Below, one piece after another: positions 1-10,112 of a stretch of 64,000 nucleotides of DNA. Position numbers and translations under genes: made by a program. This stretch comes from Apostichopus japonicus (Eukaryota > Echinodermata > Holothuroidea > Aspidochirotida > Stichopodidae), in contig NC_092567.1 of NCBI RefSeq assembly GCF_037975245.1, forward strand, positions 8,614,714 to 8,678,713, read 5' to 3'. The notes under the pieces were generated by a model. That model did not search any database, was not told the origin of the DNA, and was given only the letters and a program-made list of their open reading frames with translations. Within the stretch, counting starts at the first letter, position 1. The number at the start of each line of letters is the position of its first letter.

Positions 1-307
1 GTCTCCATTGTGTCTGCTGCCTAGCACAAATATTGAACTTGAAACAATCCCTGATTCATGCTTTAATTACAGTGATATTAATGATGTCACAACACCATAA
101 AACAAAACATCATTAACATACACCATGTGAATGATAGTTTTACAAATAACTATATATAATGGTTACTGATTAAATTATAGGAAGATTTGATGCTACAAAT
201 AAAACAATGGTACAGTGACACTATTACAATGTGTCAACACCTTGATATGATGCCTGCAGTAAACTATACACATTGAAACCCATATAATCTGTCTGCTTGG
301 ATTACAG

Positions 308-624
308 GAGCATCTTCAGCAGCCCCATCAATCAATGTGCAAGAAACCTTGAACAGCATCAACCCGCTTGACCTCCAGTATGTCTATCGCTTTGCATGTG
401 GACTCAACAAGTCAGCAGCAGACATCATCATCAAACACCTGCAAGAAACCAAAGAGGGACGTCAGTTTGCAATTCTTTGTGTGCTTGAACAAGAAGAAAA
501 TTCAGACCAATTCAGGCAGTCAGTTAAGGACTTGGTTTCAAGGGATGTTGAAATTTTCTTTTATCATGCCAAATTATTACAGAGGTCTACCATACAAGTC
601 CTTGAAGTCGCTTCAGCTAATCAG
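308..624 (+). CDS. NLR-like exon (region after NACHT), internal exon
   Basis: Open frame between an AG acceptor (attacag, ending at 307) and a GT donor (cag|gtaatt at 625); about 105 residues. The text includes YRFACGLNKSAADIIIKHL, EGRQFAILCVLEQEE and LLQRSTIQVLEVAS. This resembles the winged-helix/helical stretch after the NACHT ATPase in the expanded NLR proteins of marine invertebrates, where similar FACG, ILC-LE and LLQRST-Q-LEVA segments occur; that is a recollection of the family, not a search result. NLRs are cytosolic pattern receptors. The NACHT P-loop exon would lie upstream, outside the window. The frame runs past the donor to a stop near 847, but the composition after 624 turns AT-rich and intron-like. 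The next exon was not identified: a pyrimidine-rich acceptor near 882 is followed by an open frame, but its phase does not match. It could also be an orphan exon of a pseudogene. Confidence 0.6.
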
Positions 625-1095
625 GTAATTATCAATTTGTGTATTGATACTCTTAACACACCAGAACAAGTTCTTAAGTTGAAAAAGTTCACCCATCTTG
701 GTTTACTTTATTTAATATTTGTGACTCATCTTTGCTACACACATTGTTTAGATTTATATTACAACAGTTTATTGCAACTAACAGTTCAACTCTTTTCATT
801 TTTACTCATTTGGGTTCTGATTTTCCTTCTCATTGTGGATAGACAATAAACTTACTAACTTATTAAATTTCCTTTCTGAATAGTTTTGACATTCTGAAGA
901 AGTTTCTATCATCTCACTCCCTTAGTCGGAAATATAAGAAATATAGCACCACATCAAAAAATACGTCCCAACAGCATGCATGCACAAAACAACTATTATT
1001 TTGTGTGGAAAGATGACCATAATATAGCAGCAATGATTTGATAAAACAATGTGATATTATAAATCTTAAAAAAAGGTAGCTGGTTCTTGGCTTAC
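625..1095. other. intron/intergenic, no firm gene
   Basis: AT-rich. A possible acceptor (ctttctgaatag, ~882) is followed by about 43 open plus-strand codons, but its phase does not join the NLR-like exon, so no exon is called. Confidence 0.4.
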
Positions 1096-1190
1096 CTTGG
1101 AAGACACGAAAACAGGTTCTTTAATTTATCCTTTGTAATAATACTGATGTGCTTGTTATGTAATGCTGTTGTGGGTTGACTTCTTCTCAG
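1096..1190 (-). CDS. candidate internal exon, minus strand, unknown protein
   Basis: Read on the minus strand, a pyrimidine-rich acceptor (ccttttcatttaaag) is followed by 95 open nucleotides and a consensus donor (ccaag|gtaagcc). The 31 codons are polar and basic (e.g. SIITKDKLKNLFSCLP). It starts in phase 0 and leaves two nucleotides. It lies in the oldest copy of the tandem unit, about 430 bp downstream in transcription from the next minus-strand candidate exon. No domain is recognised. The call rests on splice signals and an open frame only; chance cannot be excluded. Confidence 0.4.
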
Positions 1191-1299
1191 CTTTAAATGA
1201 AAAGGAATGAACAATATAAGCACAGATGTGTAGTAAATAAATTGCATTGGGGTGGTAAAGAATATGTTAGTGATCAGGCCTGGTCCATGAAACAAAAAT

Positions 1300-2032
1300 G
1301 TGGAAAAGCAAGATAATAACCAATGAAATAATCATCTTGTCACAATGTTGGGAAGTTGACAGCATGTAGTTTATAAATGTATTAAATTCCTTTCAAATAA
1401 GAACATACATGAATATGCACATCAATTTATGATCAGGGCTGTAACTATACATCCCATTGTATTCTTGTTTGGGTCTGGCGGTCTAATATGCATAAATATG
1501 CAAAAATACACTAAAAGATAATTACTTAATACAGCTCTATTGCCTTGATCAAAGGTATTCAGCAAAACCCATTACCACTTCAAAAACTGAATGTTGAGAA
1601 TAGAGTTGTAAAGACACTCACCCACAAAAGAAGTTATGTAATCAGTGATGTTGGATGCTTGAATTTTCTTTTTCAATTCCTTGAAAGACGTATACATGAA
1701 AACCGCTTCAATGCAACGTTGAAAACTGTACCAGCTGGAGGTCAAAGAAAGAGTAAACAAAATAATTCAAGCTTCCTTTCACTTGATATGAAGGTGAAAA
1801 TGAGATCTGTGATAACGTTTGTACCACTGTAAAGAAAAGTGCTTTACTCAAAGTATCCATTGTGGCATGTACTTGAGTCTATAGGGTTCAGTTTGAACCA
1901 TTGAAATAGTTGCTGACATCATGCTATAAATGTATTGCTGTTTTCATCTTTGGGTTTGTTGGACTGACATATCTCACAGCAAAGGACTTTAACATTATTC
2001 AAAGCAATTTTGCTTTATCATACTGCCGCTTG
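1300..2032. repeat. unit 0, first part (oldest copy of the tandem unit)
   Basis: Diverged but collinear with about 13.8-14.38 kb of unit 1. Shared landmarks are the minus-strand exon with its splice sites, then ggttygttggactgacat and the following stretch. Homology stops near 2033, where a foreign repeat begins, and resumes near 7700 at the equivalent of ~15.3 kb, so about 0.9 kb of the unit is missing or replaced. Confidence 0.65.
1622..1734 (-). CDS. minus-strand exon, unit 0 version (ITDxITSFV block)
   Basis: Acceptor ctttgacctccag and donor gtgg|GTGAGTG flank 113 nt. The frame contains SFKELKKKIQ and ITDYITSFVG, aligning with SSKKMKEKSK and ITDDITSFVAE in units 1-4. Both splice signals are conserved despite strong divergence, which supports an ancestral exon on this strand. 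The phase differs from the 111-nt versions, so this copy may be broken or use a shifted boundary. Part of the plus strand (SYVISDV) is also open in both versions, so the strand is likely rather than certain. Function unknown. Confidence 0.4.
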
Positions 2033-2735
2033 GGGCATGTCCCAATATATCAGCCATGTCAGACTTTGTGACTAGAAGTTGTTGCAAAACGTAGCATAAT
2101 TTGGCAGTTTTTTGCACATAAGCAACATTGAATGACCTTGGATGACCTAATGGTTTTTATAAAAATGTTCCCCTTGATGATGTGCACTCTGTCCTAAAAT
2201 CCCAACCTTGATGGACATTTGGTTCTCAAGTTGTTGCAAAAATACAAGTTTTTGACCCCTTAATGACCTTTGTTGACCTTGGATCATATTACCGTTAAGT
2301 TTGGAAACGATCCCTTACCCCATTCACAACTAGTCCCAAAATATCAACCATGTCGGACCCTGTCAGTGGTAGTTTCACAAGTTATTGAGGAAAAAAAAAA
2401 AAACATTTTGACCCATAAATGACCTTTGGTGACCTTGGATCACATCACAGTTTTTTGAAAAATGTGCCCCTACTTCTTTCACAACTTTTCCTTATATAAC
2501 AGCCATGTCAGACTTTGTGACTAGAAGTTGTTGCAAAAATTAGCATAAGTTGGCATTTTTTTGCACATAATCAACCTTGAATGACCTTGGATGACCTGAT
2601 GATTTTTAACAAAAATGTTCCTCTTGATGATATGCACTCTGTCCTAAAATTTGTTTGGCCTAAAATGTTCACACATAATGTTATTGCTAGAAAGGTATCA
2701 TAACCAACCTTTGGCCCCACATAACTTTAGAACTG
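2033..2735. repeat. dispersed repeat rich in TGACCT half-sites, left part
   Basis: Contains an internal direct repeat with a period of about 452 bp: the 2056-2200 block (tcagactttgtgactagaag and what follows) returns at 2508-2650. A second block (cccaaccttgaYggacat, 2200-2376) returns at 7299-7460 on the far side of the hAT insertion. Paired TGACCT motifs spaced by four bases occur at 2133, 2264, 2420 and 2582. No coding frame is supported. With the hAT element removed, this and 6880-7690 form one ~1.5-kb repeat inserted in unit 0. Confidence 0.6.
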
Positions 2736-2743
2736 GGTGTCCG
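2736..2743 (+). repeat. 8-bp target-site duplication (left), GGTGTCCG
   Basis: Identical to 6872-6879. The two copies directly abut the terminal inverted repeats of the hAT element. Confidence 0.92.
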
Positions 2744-4309
2744 CAGGGTTGGCATTTTCCCGGGGAAAAACCTGTTTTTCCCACTAAGCGGTAAAAACCA
2801 GGTAAAAACCGGGAAAAACTGGTAAATACCGGTAAAAACCGCCTCCGTCTCGGAAACTTTTATTACTTGTCCGTAATATGCAGGGTCATCAGTAGGCACG
2901 ATATTGTTTCATGACAGGCATATATGTTATTGAATATGGGAGTTTCTTAGCTTCATTTTGAGCTATTTTATCACAACCTAATTCTACTTTTTGTGGAAAA
3001 AAAGAGTATTTTTCATATTGCACCTGTATAGTTATTCTGTCACGATCTCTTTACTAGTATGCATTGCCTATTGCCCAAACCATTATAGGTCTACACTGGG
3101 ACATTCACCCCTCCTAAATTCTTCAGGCCTATTATGTGTTCAGACAGTTCATTCAATTAACACAGTAGGCAACAGTTTATTGAGGTGAACTTCAATCCAG
3201 GGGGCTCAATAGAAACTGCTTTGAATCTATGTAAGGCACATGGGCCCAATTAAGTATTAAAAACACAATGGCCTTGTCTAGCCATTCACACAACCCAACT
3301 GTTTACCTTGATGCGAACATGGTCCAGTTATTATACAACTTCATGCATGAGTGACTAAACACTTTGAGGTGGACAGGTGAGGTGATACTGGGCACTTCCT
3401 GTGTATAGGCTAACTGAAGAGGTAAGAGTATCAACAACACAGGTTACTGTTTCAGATGTTACTTATTCTCAAATTAGTTGATGTCACATAGTGCAGTGCC
3501 TGTAAGCAATATAAGCATAGTACAGTGCCTAGTGCGAAGTGTGAACAGAGTACAATTTATCGCAGACATGAAGTGATCGTTCTTGGATGTGAATCATCAT
3601 CTGGATCTGAGCGGACTACTGGGCCTGTGGAAGTTTCTTGGTGGATACACAGACCTGATTGAACTGAAGGTAAGATCCATGTAAAACTCTGGGATTGGGC
3701 TATATTCAGGGTAAACACTAGTAAAAATGCCAGCGGGGTAGGAATGTCCATATGTCTAGTTGTCACTGCCAGTGAAAACTCCACTGAAGAGGGAAGAAAT
3801 GAATTGAGGATATTTGATAATATTTCTGAAAAGTACAAAGTGAATGATTATAGAATGTTAGTATAGGGGACTATTCTTGTTCACAAATTCAGGGGTCCTG
3901 GGTGTGTACTGAGTAATGAACAATAGCTGCCAAATGCAGTTTCAGGAATTGAAGCATCTACAGTGCTCCTATGTATACCAACCAATCTGTTCAACAATAC
4001 CCCCCCCCCCCTCCTTTACCTGATCTAACTTTTGGCAGTTTTGTGGGATTCCATGTTTTGACATTAGTCTACATCACATCTGGATGACATGGTCAACCTA
4101 TCACCCTACAGGGTGAATGAGATATTGCAGTCCCTTTGCCATTTCAACAATATTTAATTTTGGTGAATGAGAAGCATGCACTAAAGGGACCCTACCATGT
4201 GGGTACCCACGGGTGTCAGGAGACCAGTGATATCAGTATTTTCCGTCAGTACTGTAGAGTGTAACATTGATTACTGGTTTCTTTTCAGGTTCATCGAGTC
4301 ACAATCAAC

Positions 4310-6028
4310 ATGCACAAGGGTGGCCGTCCAATGCACCCTGTATGGGACTCTTTCACCAGGAAGCGAGGAAAGTCGGTAGCGACGTGCAATTATTGTCAGA
4401 GTGACGTGAGCGCAAAGTCCGACAGACTGAAAACTCATCTGAAAAAATGCAGGAGGATCAAAAATAATTCAACCACCAGCGCTGATATGGCCATGCCATC
4501 CCGCCCAGCAATAACACTGATGACATCCAGGAGATTGCAATCGATGAGAGTACTGCTCCTGCTACATCCACTCCACCAAAGCCTAAGAAGCCAAAAGTTC
4601 ATCAACCTTCAATCATTTTTGGAGTGAAAACAGATTCGAAGACCAGAGCTCTACTGGATGAACAAGTTGCTAATTTTTTTTATGCATGCAACATTCCTTT
4701 CAACGTTGCCAGCCATGACGAATTCATCAAAATGGTTGAGATGCTGCGCCCGGGATACTGCCCTCCAAACCGTAAAGCTCTGGCCAATGAACTGTTGGAC
4801 AAGACCTATGAAAACATCTCAATGGCAGTGAAGGCGGAGATAGGCGGTGAAGAAGGCACGCTCACTCAAGATGGATGGAGTGACATCCATAACACCCCTG
4901 TAATAGCCAGTAGCCTCCATGTCAAGGGAAAGCCATACTTCCTTTCAGCGAAGTTAACTGGTACGAGCTCCAAAACTGCTGCATATTGCCAAACCCTTGC
5001 TGAAGAATCCATGGAAGAGGCAGCATCCAGATTTGACTGCAAGGTTAGTGCTGTGGTAACGGACAATGAGAATAAGATGAAAGCTATGCGGAATGGTTTG
5101 AAAGAGGCCCATCCTGACCTCACTGTCTATGGCTGTGCATCCCACTGGCTCAACCTCCTTGGGCAAGATGTCACTACAAAAGCAGTGATAAATCAAGTAG
5201 TGGAAATCAACAAATATTTTCGAAATCACCATAAGCCAGGGGCCTACTTGGAACAGAAACCAGACTCAGTGAAACCACAGCTCCCAGGTGACACCAGATG
5301 GAACAGCCAGCTTGACTGCGTGTCCACCTATCTAAAAAACAGAGCCTCCATGCTGCTTATTATCGCAGAAAACGAAGATGACATCGATGCCCGAATTGCG
5401 AGCCTGGTACAAAATGTCGGGTTGTACACAGAAGCCAAATCCATGTGTGAACAGCTTAAGCCAATTGGCAGTGCCTTGGACAGATTGCAGTCGGATTCAT
5501 CCACAATCGCTGATGCCTGTGAAACCTTCCTTGATCTGTTACGCTGTGACGTCTTATCACCACACAGGGATGCAATCAAGAAGAGGTTCGATCAAGCAAT
5601 GGTACCAGAGCACTTCCTAGCCAACTTGTTGCATCCTGTGTACAGGGGACAGAAGCTCAGTGCAGAACAAGTGAATGCGGTGCAGGCCTTTCTCCTAGAT
5701 GAAGCACCGGAGATTGCTTCAGAAGTGTGCCAGATAATAGCTGATGATCTGCCAATCCCCAAGGCCCTCGCTCATCCAACAACACGTGCCAGTTCTAAGC
5801 CAGATGTTTGGTGGAAGTGTGTCGCGAGAGCTGGAGCTGCTTCACCACTCCTGAGCCAAACAGCCATAAAACTCTCTCTTTTGCCATCAAGTGCTGCATC
5901 AATAGAGAGTTTTCTCCAATTTTGGTATGATCCAGACAAAACTGAGGAACAGGTTGGGAGTGGAAAAAGCAGCGAAACTTGTAGCTTGCTATAGGTATCT
6001 ACGAGGGAAAGTAGAAGTGGACTGGTAG
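4310..6028 (+). pseudogene. hAT transposase with BED zinc finger, two frameshifts
   Basis: Would cut and paste the element carrying it. The start ATG lies 21 nt after an acceptor. Residues ~20-47 form a BED-type zinc finger (CNYC, then LKTHLKKC). The frame is lost near 4490-4500; the next frame carries a Pro/Lys-rich linker and, to ~5910, a DUF659/RNase H-like core with TQDGWSD, VVTDNENKM and YGCASHWLNLL, typical of hAT enzymes. A helical insertion follows. The C-terminal dimerisation region starts at ASPLLSQTAIKL..LPSSAASIE, then a second shift near 5902-5912 moves the rest (NRLGVEKAAKLVACYRYLRG) back to the first frame, ending at TAG 6026-6028. The two shifts cancel. Length is normal for the family. 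Sequencing errors could mimic the shifts, but either way this copy does not read through. Confidence 0.92.
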
Positions 6029-6555
6029 TCTGTGCCTACTGAAAACCTAAAGCACTTCAACCTGAAAGTATGCTATAGCAGGAGCTACAACATCAGACTC
6101 ATAGTCTCATACTGGACAGTCATTAGAGTTCTGGGAATTATGTGTTTAAACGTTAATTATTTACTCTGGAGGTCCAGCTAATATTCACTTTGCAAAATTG
6201 TTATGCCGAGCTTGACAGGTTGAACACTATACGGGTATTTTTTTAGCTTCATGTAACTAATATTTTAAGACACAAAAACATGTTCATAGTTCATACTGTA
6301 GTTTGCAAGAATTTAACAGAGTACACTCTATGTAGTTTTCATTGTTACTTGAGAGACCTACTTGGCGAGCGAGTTGTAAAAGTTACACTGTGAATATGTT
6401 TGCTTGCTTTCCATGTTTTTGTGATGGTGTTGCATTATATATATGTAACAAGACAATGTGACATTTATAATATGACGAACCATAGCCCTAGGAGGTACCA
6501 ACAGTTTGATACTTGTCCATTCTCTACATTATGGAATTATGCATCTCGATAGGAA

Positions 6556-6561
6556 AATAAA
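6556..6561 (+). terminator. polyadenylation signal of the hAT transposase
   Basis: AATAAA about 530 bp after the transposase stop and inside the element; it is the natural 3' end of the transposase transcript. Position only; no transcript evidence. Confidence 0.4.
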
Positions 6562-6871
6562 GTTGGTTGATTTGAGCATCCAATATATTATTTATTTGAG
6601 TTATTTGTAATAGTCAAATCGGTAAACTCACAAGTTATAGATCATGGCTGTTCTTTGGATGTAACCCAACCCCCTACCATAAGATGCCTTTTTCTTGTAG
6701 TTTCTATGCTCCTCCACAAGTTCCACATGAATTTTGAGGAATTCTATATAATTTGAGGTTTTTCCCAGTTTTTCCCACTTATAGGTGGGAAAAACCTCCC
6801 GGTAAAAACCGGTAAAAAACCTGTTTTTACCGGGGCGGTAAAAACCGCCCGGTAAAAACCGGCCAACCCTG

Positions 6872-6879
6872 GGTGTCCG
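6872..6879 (+). repeat. 8-bp target-site duplication (right), GGTGTCCG
   Basis: Matches 2736-2743 exactly. Confidence 0.92.
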
Positions 6880-7690
6880 ATTGAAGTGGGAGTTGGTTTC
6901 CTATATAGAGCACAAAGAGCTCTATCATATATTAAAATATCGAAAACCTATTTTTTGTTTTGCCCCATATCTCCTAAAATGAGCATATTTTTCAAGATTT
7001 GACCTTTCACCTTGCTGTCAGATGTAGTTTGACACGCTGATTCCAAAAAGCAACATGGCAAGTATGTGCGACCATCCTAACTGCACTTATTAAAACAAAT
7101 GACCTCTGATAACTTCGCACACGAAGGTCGCACAGGGGTCAACCATGGACCATTTTGATCGGAAGGTACCTTTGAGATCCGATTTTGTCCACAAAAATTC
7201 AAATAACCAAAAAAACTGATAAGGGTCACCGGAGGTCAACCTGAGGTCAAAGGTCACCTAGATGCGGGTCGACTCCTGGATTACAATAGCGTAACTCCCA
7301 ACCTTGACGGACATTTTTTTCTCAAGTTACTGCAAAAATACTAGCTTTTGACCCCTTATTAACCTTGGATCACATGCCCTTTATGTTGTGAAACGATCCC
7401 TAAACCCATTCACAACTACTCCCAAAATATCAACCATGTCGGACCCTGTCAATGGGAGTTATTGCTTGTTTTAATATTTTGGTGTTTGGCCTCTAACTGA
7501 CCTTTGGTGACCTTGACAGGCACCAAAAACAATAGGGCACATCTACTTAGTGTGGTACTCATATACACCAAATATTAGATTGGTCCAAGCTTCCCTACTT
7601 GAGATATCGTGTTTACAAATGAAGCGTCACACACACACAGACGCACAGACGCACACACACACACTCTCCGCCTGCATGAATGCATTTGTT
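6880..7690. repeat. TGACCT-rich dispersed repeat, right part, with a CA-rich microsatellite
   Basis: Continues the repeat interrupted by the hAT element. Holds a direct repeat pair AGGTCAAAGGTCA at 7244-7256, TGACCTttggTGACCT at 7498-7513, and a (CA)n stretch with GACG interruptions at about 7628-7664. No supported gene. Confidence 0.55.
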
Positions 7691-8689
7691 ACGATTATCA
7701 TCGAAACCAAAAATGGACCATATTTATTAATCATACACACCGTTTTGTGTACATTTAAAATTGGTAAGCAATATAGGCATGGCATACCGTGCCTTATAGA
7801 TGGTGTATGTAGGTTAGACTGAGGCCTTTATCTTCCCTTAGGTTCTTAGGGAGTTTGTTGATCAAGCATGTCTCTGCTCCACCAGGATAAAGGAAGTAAC
7901 AAAATCACTTTCTACCCAGACTCAAATCTAATTATAACTACAACCCAGCTTACCAGTCCTGTTATACATGTATCATAAACTTACCATTACCATCAGCATA
8001 TTGTAAACCATTCTGTGCAAGATCCACATCGTGTGACCCCCAAAGATCATCTCAAGACTGATTAATCCACATTTACCTAATGAGGAGATAAAGACAAAAG
8101 TAATAAGAATCAGTTGTCACTAATTCCATATTGAGAATATCTGAACTAGATGTTTAATGCAACAATAACATCCCTTGTTATTGAGTTGACTTTTTAATAT
8201 TTACTCAAAAGTTATTCCATTGCTCACAGAAGTCAAGCGGATTGTTTTAATCAAACAATTGGTATACCAGTGTGAAGCAGAGAATGCTCTAATACATACA
8301 TGTTGTTGTCTTTGCTTTCACAACTGTCCTAGTAACTTCATTTCCACCGTTGCCAATACACATCAACCTGACCCCCCCCCCCCCCCCCCCGGCCCCTACC
8401 CAAACACACACTTATAACATAAGTACATAATAACTTTAAGACCATAAACATAATACAAAATGCATTAAGGATTTCAGATGACATAACATGCTAAGAGCTT
8501 GTCATATTGTGTTGTATGATCTTCTGTGATAGAATCGTAAACTGTTACTTGTCACAGTGCAATACCCAATACCTAGCATTACTCATGACAACTATTTAAT
8601 ATGATTGGATAGGTTGACTAAACATTAATCTGAAATTGAGACAAGCATTGAATCTTCAATACAAACTAAGTCAAATATGTCATACAGAA

Positions 8690-8923
8690 TAGTATATTTT
8701 ATCTTAGGATAAACAAAGACTTAAAAAGTGGGTCTGGTGATAAAATTGTGCATGGAACTGTGCCTGGCTCTCAAAGTCACTGGTTTTGTGTACACCTTAC
8801 TTGAATAATGCTTTTTTAGCCTCACAAGATGTGATTGTGAATCTTAGAACTGGTGTGCCACAGTTTATCAGGAGTTTGGAGAAAAATATCAAAGAAGTAA
8901 AGGAGATACAAGCTCAACCATAA
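8690..8923 (+). pseudogene. decayed gamma block, unit 0
   Basis: Recognisable as the gamma exon intact in units 3 and 4 (motifs SGSGD, VHGTVP, LEKN). The segment after the tryptophan (tttgtgtacaccttacttga) has lost 4 nt relative to the intact copies and meets a TGA. The 5' part is truncated by the deletion noted for this unit. Confidence 0.5.
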
Positions 8924-9456
8924 TCTTCAGCTGATATGATAGACACCTTTGAGATGAATACCAAAGGTGGAGGTGATTTGCATTTTACTCTCCAATTATA
9001 TTTCAATTCATACTTCCAATATGTGTAAGCAAATGCTTTAAAGAGTCATCTCTACTGTACTACAGTAAATAAACATCATAACAAACAAAGTACATTAAAG
9101 TTCAAGATTATATCCATATTTGTGTGACCTGTGTGTGATCAACCTAAATTAATCAAGGTTTCTTGTTATTTGATGGAGTGTTCATTACAAATACCTCTAA
9201 CTCAAAGCTCAGCAATACAGACTGAGTTGACTTCGTTAATGTTTCTCCAGCATTATTGATTATCTAAAATGATATTTCAAGATTTTGGTTTTAATCTGAA
9301 GAAAATAAATACCTAAACAGAAGACATATTTGTAGGTAACCCAAACTAATTTGATACAAACCAACACGTTGTCTTCCAGTCTTACCATTCTCGGGAGTGT
9401 CAGGAGTTCTTTAAGAATTTATTTATTTGAGTCTCAGGAGGCAATTGTTATTTCAG

Positions 9457-9589
9457 TTTGGCAAATGGTAAAATGTACCAGAGGGTGTTTAGGCAGCTTT
9501 TGTGTCATGGGAAGCTCATAACAAACATACCAAGTTCTGGAAGAATCCAGCAAGAATCCGATCATGTTATTGTCCTTACTAGGGATTAA
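9457..9589 (+). CDS. delta block, unit 0: unknown exon with open frame
   Basis: Follows an acceptor (gttatttcag, ending 9456). Open for 43 codons to TAA; text includes GKMYQRVFRQLLCHGKLITN. Compared with unit 2, changes at CTT/CTA, GGG/GGC and ATA/ATT are synonymous in this frame, while the competing frame (SWEAHNKH) would change residues at most sites; this favours past coding in the chosen frame. The 3' end is a stop at the same place in units 0 and 2, so it may be a terminal exon or a shared old lesion. Function unknown. Confidence 0.35.
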
Positions 9590-9814
9590 TTCTGTCAGCT
9601 GTATTTTTAGTGGATGAGTTAAAACGTGATATAAAATTCTTTCAGTGAGAGCGATTGTAGATAAAAGAGTATTCCCTGATCTGCGACGCTAGCCAAAAAT
9701 CTACCACACATCTTTGAAACGTTATCATTACTGTTCTACACTTACCATTAGTGTGATTATCATCACATAGAGGAAATATAAGCTGATGAAACATTCATTT
9801 TCCTTTCAGCACAG

Positions 9815-9938
9815 TGTGAAAAACTTCCATCGAAAATGTGCAACTACAGATGGAATAGGTGATCACCTAATAGCTCGCTTCAGGATAATTCAAGTTAACC
9901 TAATGAAGAGAAAAGAAAGTGATGTGAATAAGATTTAA
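9815..9938 (+). pseudogene. zeta block, unit 0: terminal exon, probably frameshifted
   Basis: Acceptor ccttt-cagcacag precedes it. The frame ends LMKRKESDVNKI before TAA, as in the other units. It carries GDHLIARF and a two-codon insertion (IIQ), but is 7 nt longer than the 117-nt versions, so the phase at the acceptor is wrong. Confidence 0.4.
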
Positions 9939-10112
9939 GTCCTAATGATACTGTAGATATATTGAGAATGTCGGTCAGAAATATATATCTGTATGTCTCT
10001 GGCTAACTACCCTGTAAACATGGACATCCACAGAAACAAATACAGAGGAAGGAAAGTACACTTCAGTTTCCAATAACCAGGTATTAAGTGTAAAACAATT
10101 AACCAGTAAACT

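Larger units (their letters stand above)
2744..6871 (+). mobile_element. hAT DNA transposon, 4128 bp, autonomous type but disabled
   Basis: Ends are CAGGGTTGGC and GCCAACCCTG, a perfect 10-bp terminal inverted repeat, flanked by an 8-bp duplication; both are hAT hallmarks. Subterminal DNA at each end is packed with GGTAAAAACC/GGTTTTTACC and GGGAAAAA/TTTTTCCC motifs (2755-2845, 6758-6865), probably transposase binding sites. One BED-hAT transposase lies inside in sense orientation. The 2900-4288 leader holds a possible donor (gaag|gtaagatcc, ~3669) and an acceptor (ggtttcttttcag, ending 4288), suggesting a 5' UTR intron. An AATAAA at 6556-6561 could serve polyadenylation. Two frameshifts make the copy non-functional as it stands. 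Confidence 0.93.
7700..10112. repeat. unit 0, second part
   Basis: Collinear with about 15.3-22.4 kb of unit 1, but shortened. Homology jumps near 8630 from the ggataggttgac block to the aacattaatYtgaaattgag block, removing about 0.95 kb that in other units carries the alpha and beta exons; a smaller gap follows at ~8690. Divergence from units 1-4 is clearly higher than among those units, so this is the oldest copy. It ends where a GGGTCAATCC element starts at 10113. Confidence 0.75.

Noticed and set aside
4866-5579. Antisense frames within the hAT transposase
   Set aside because: Mirror the codon structure of the sense gene; no motif.
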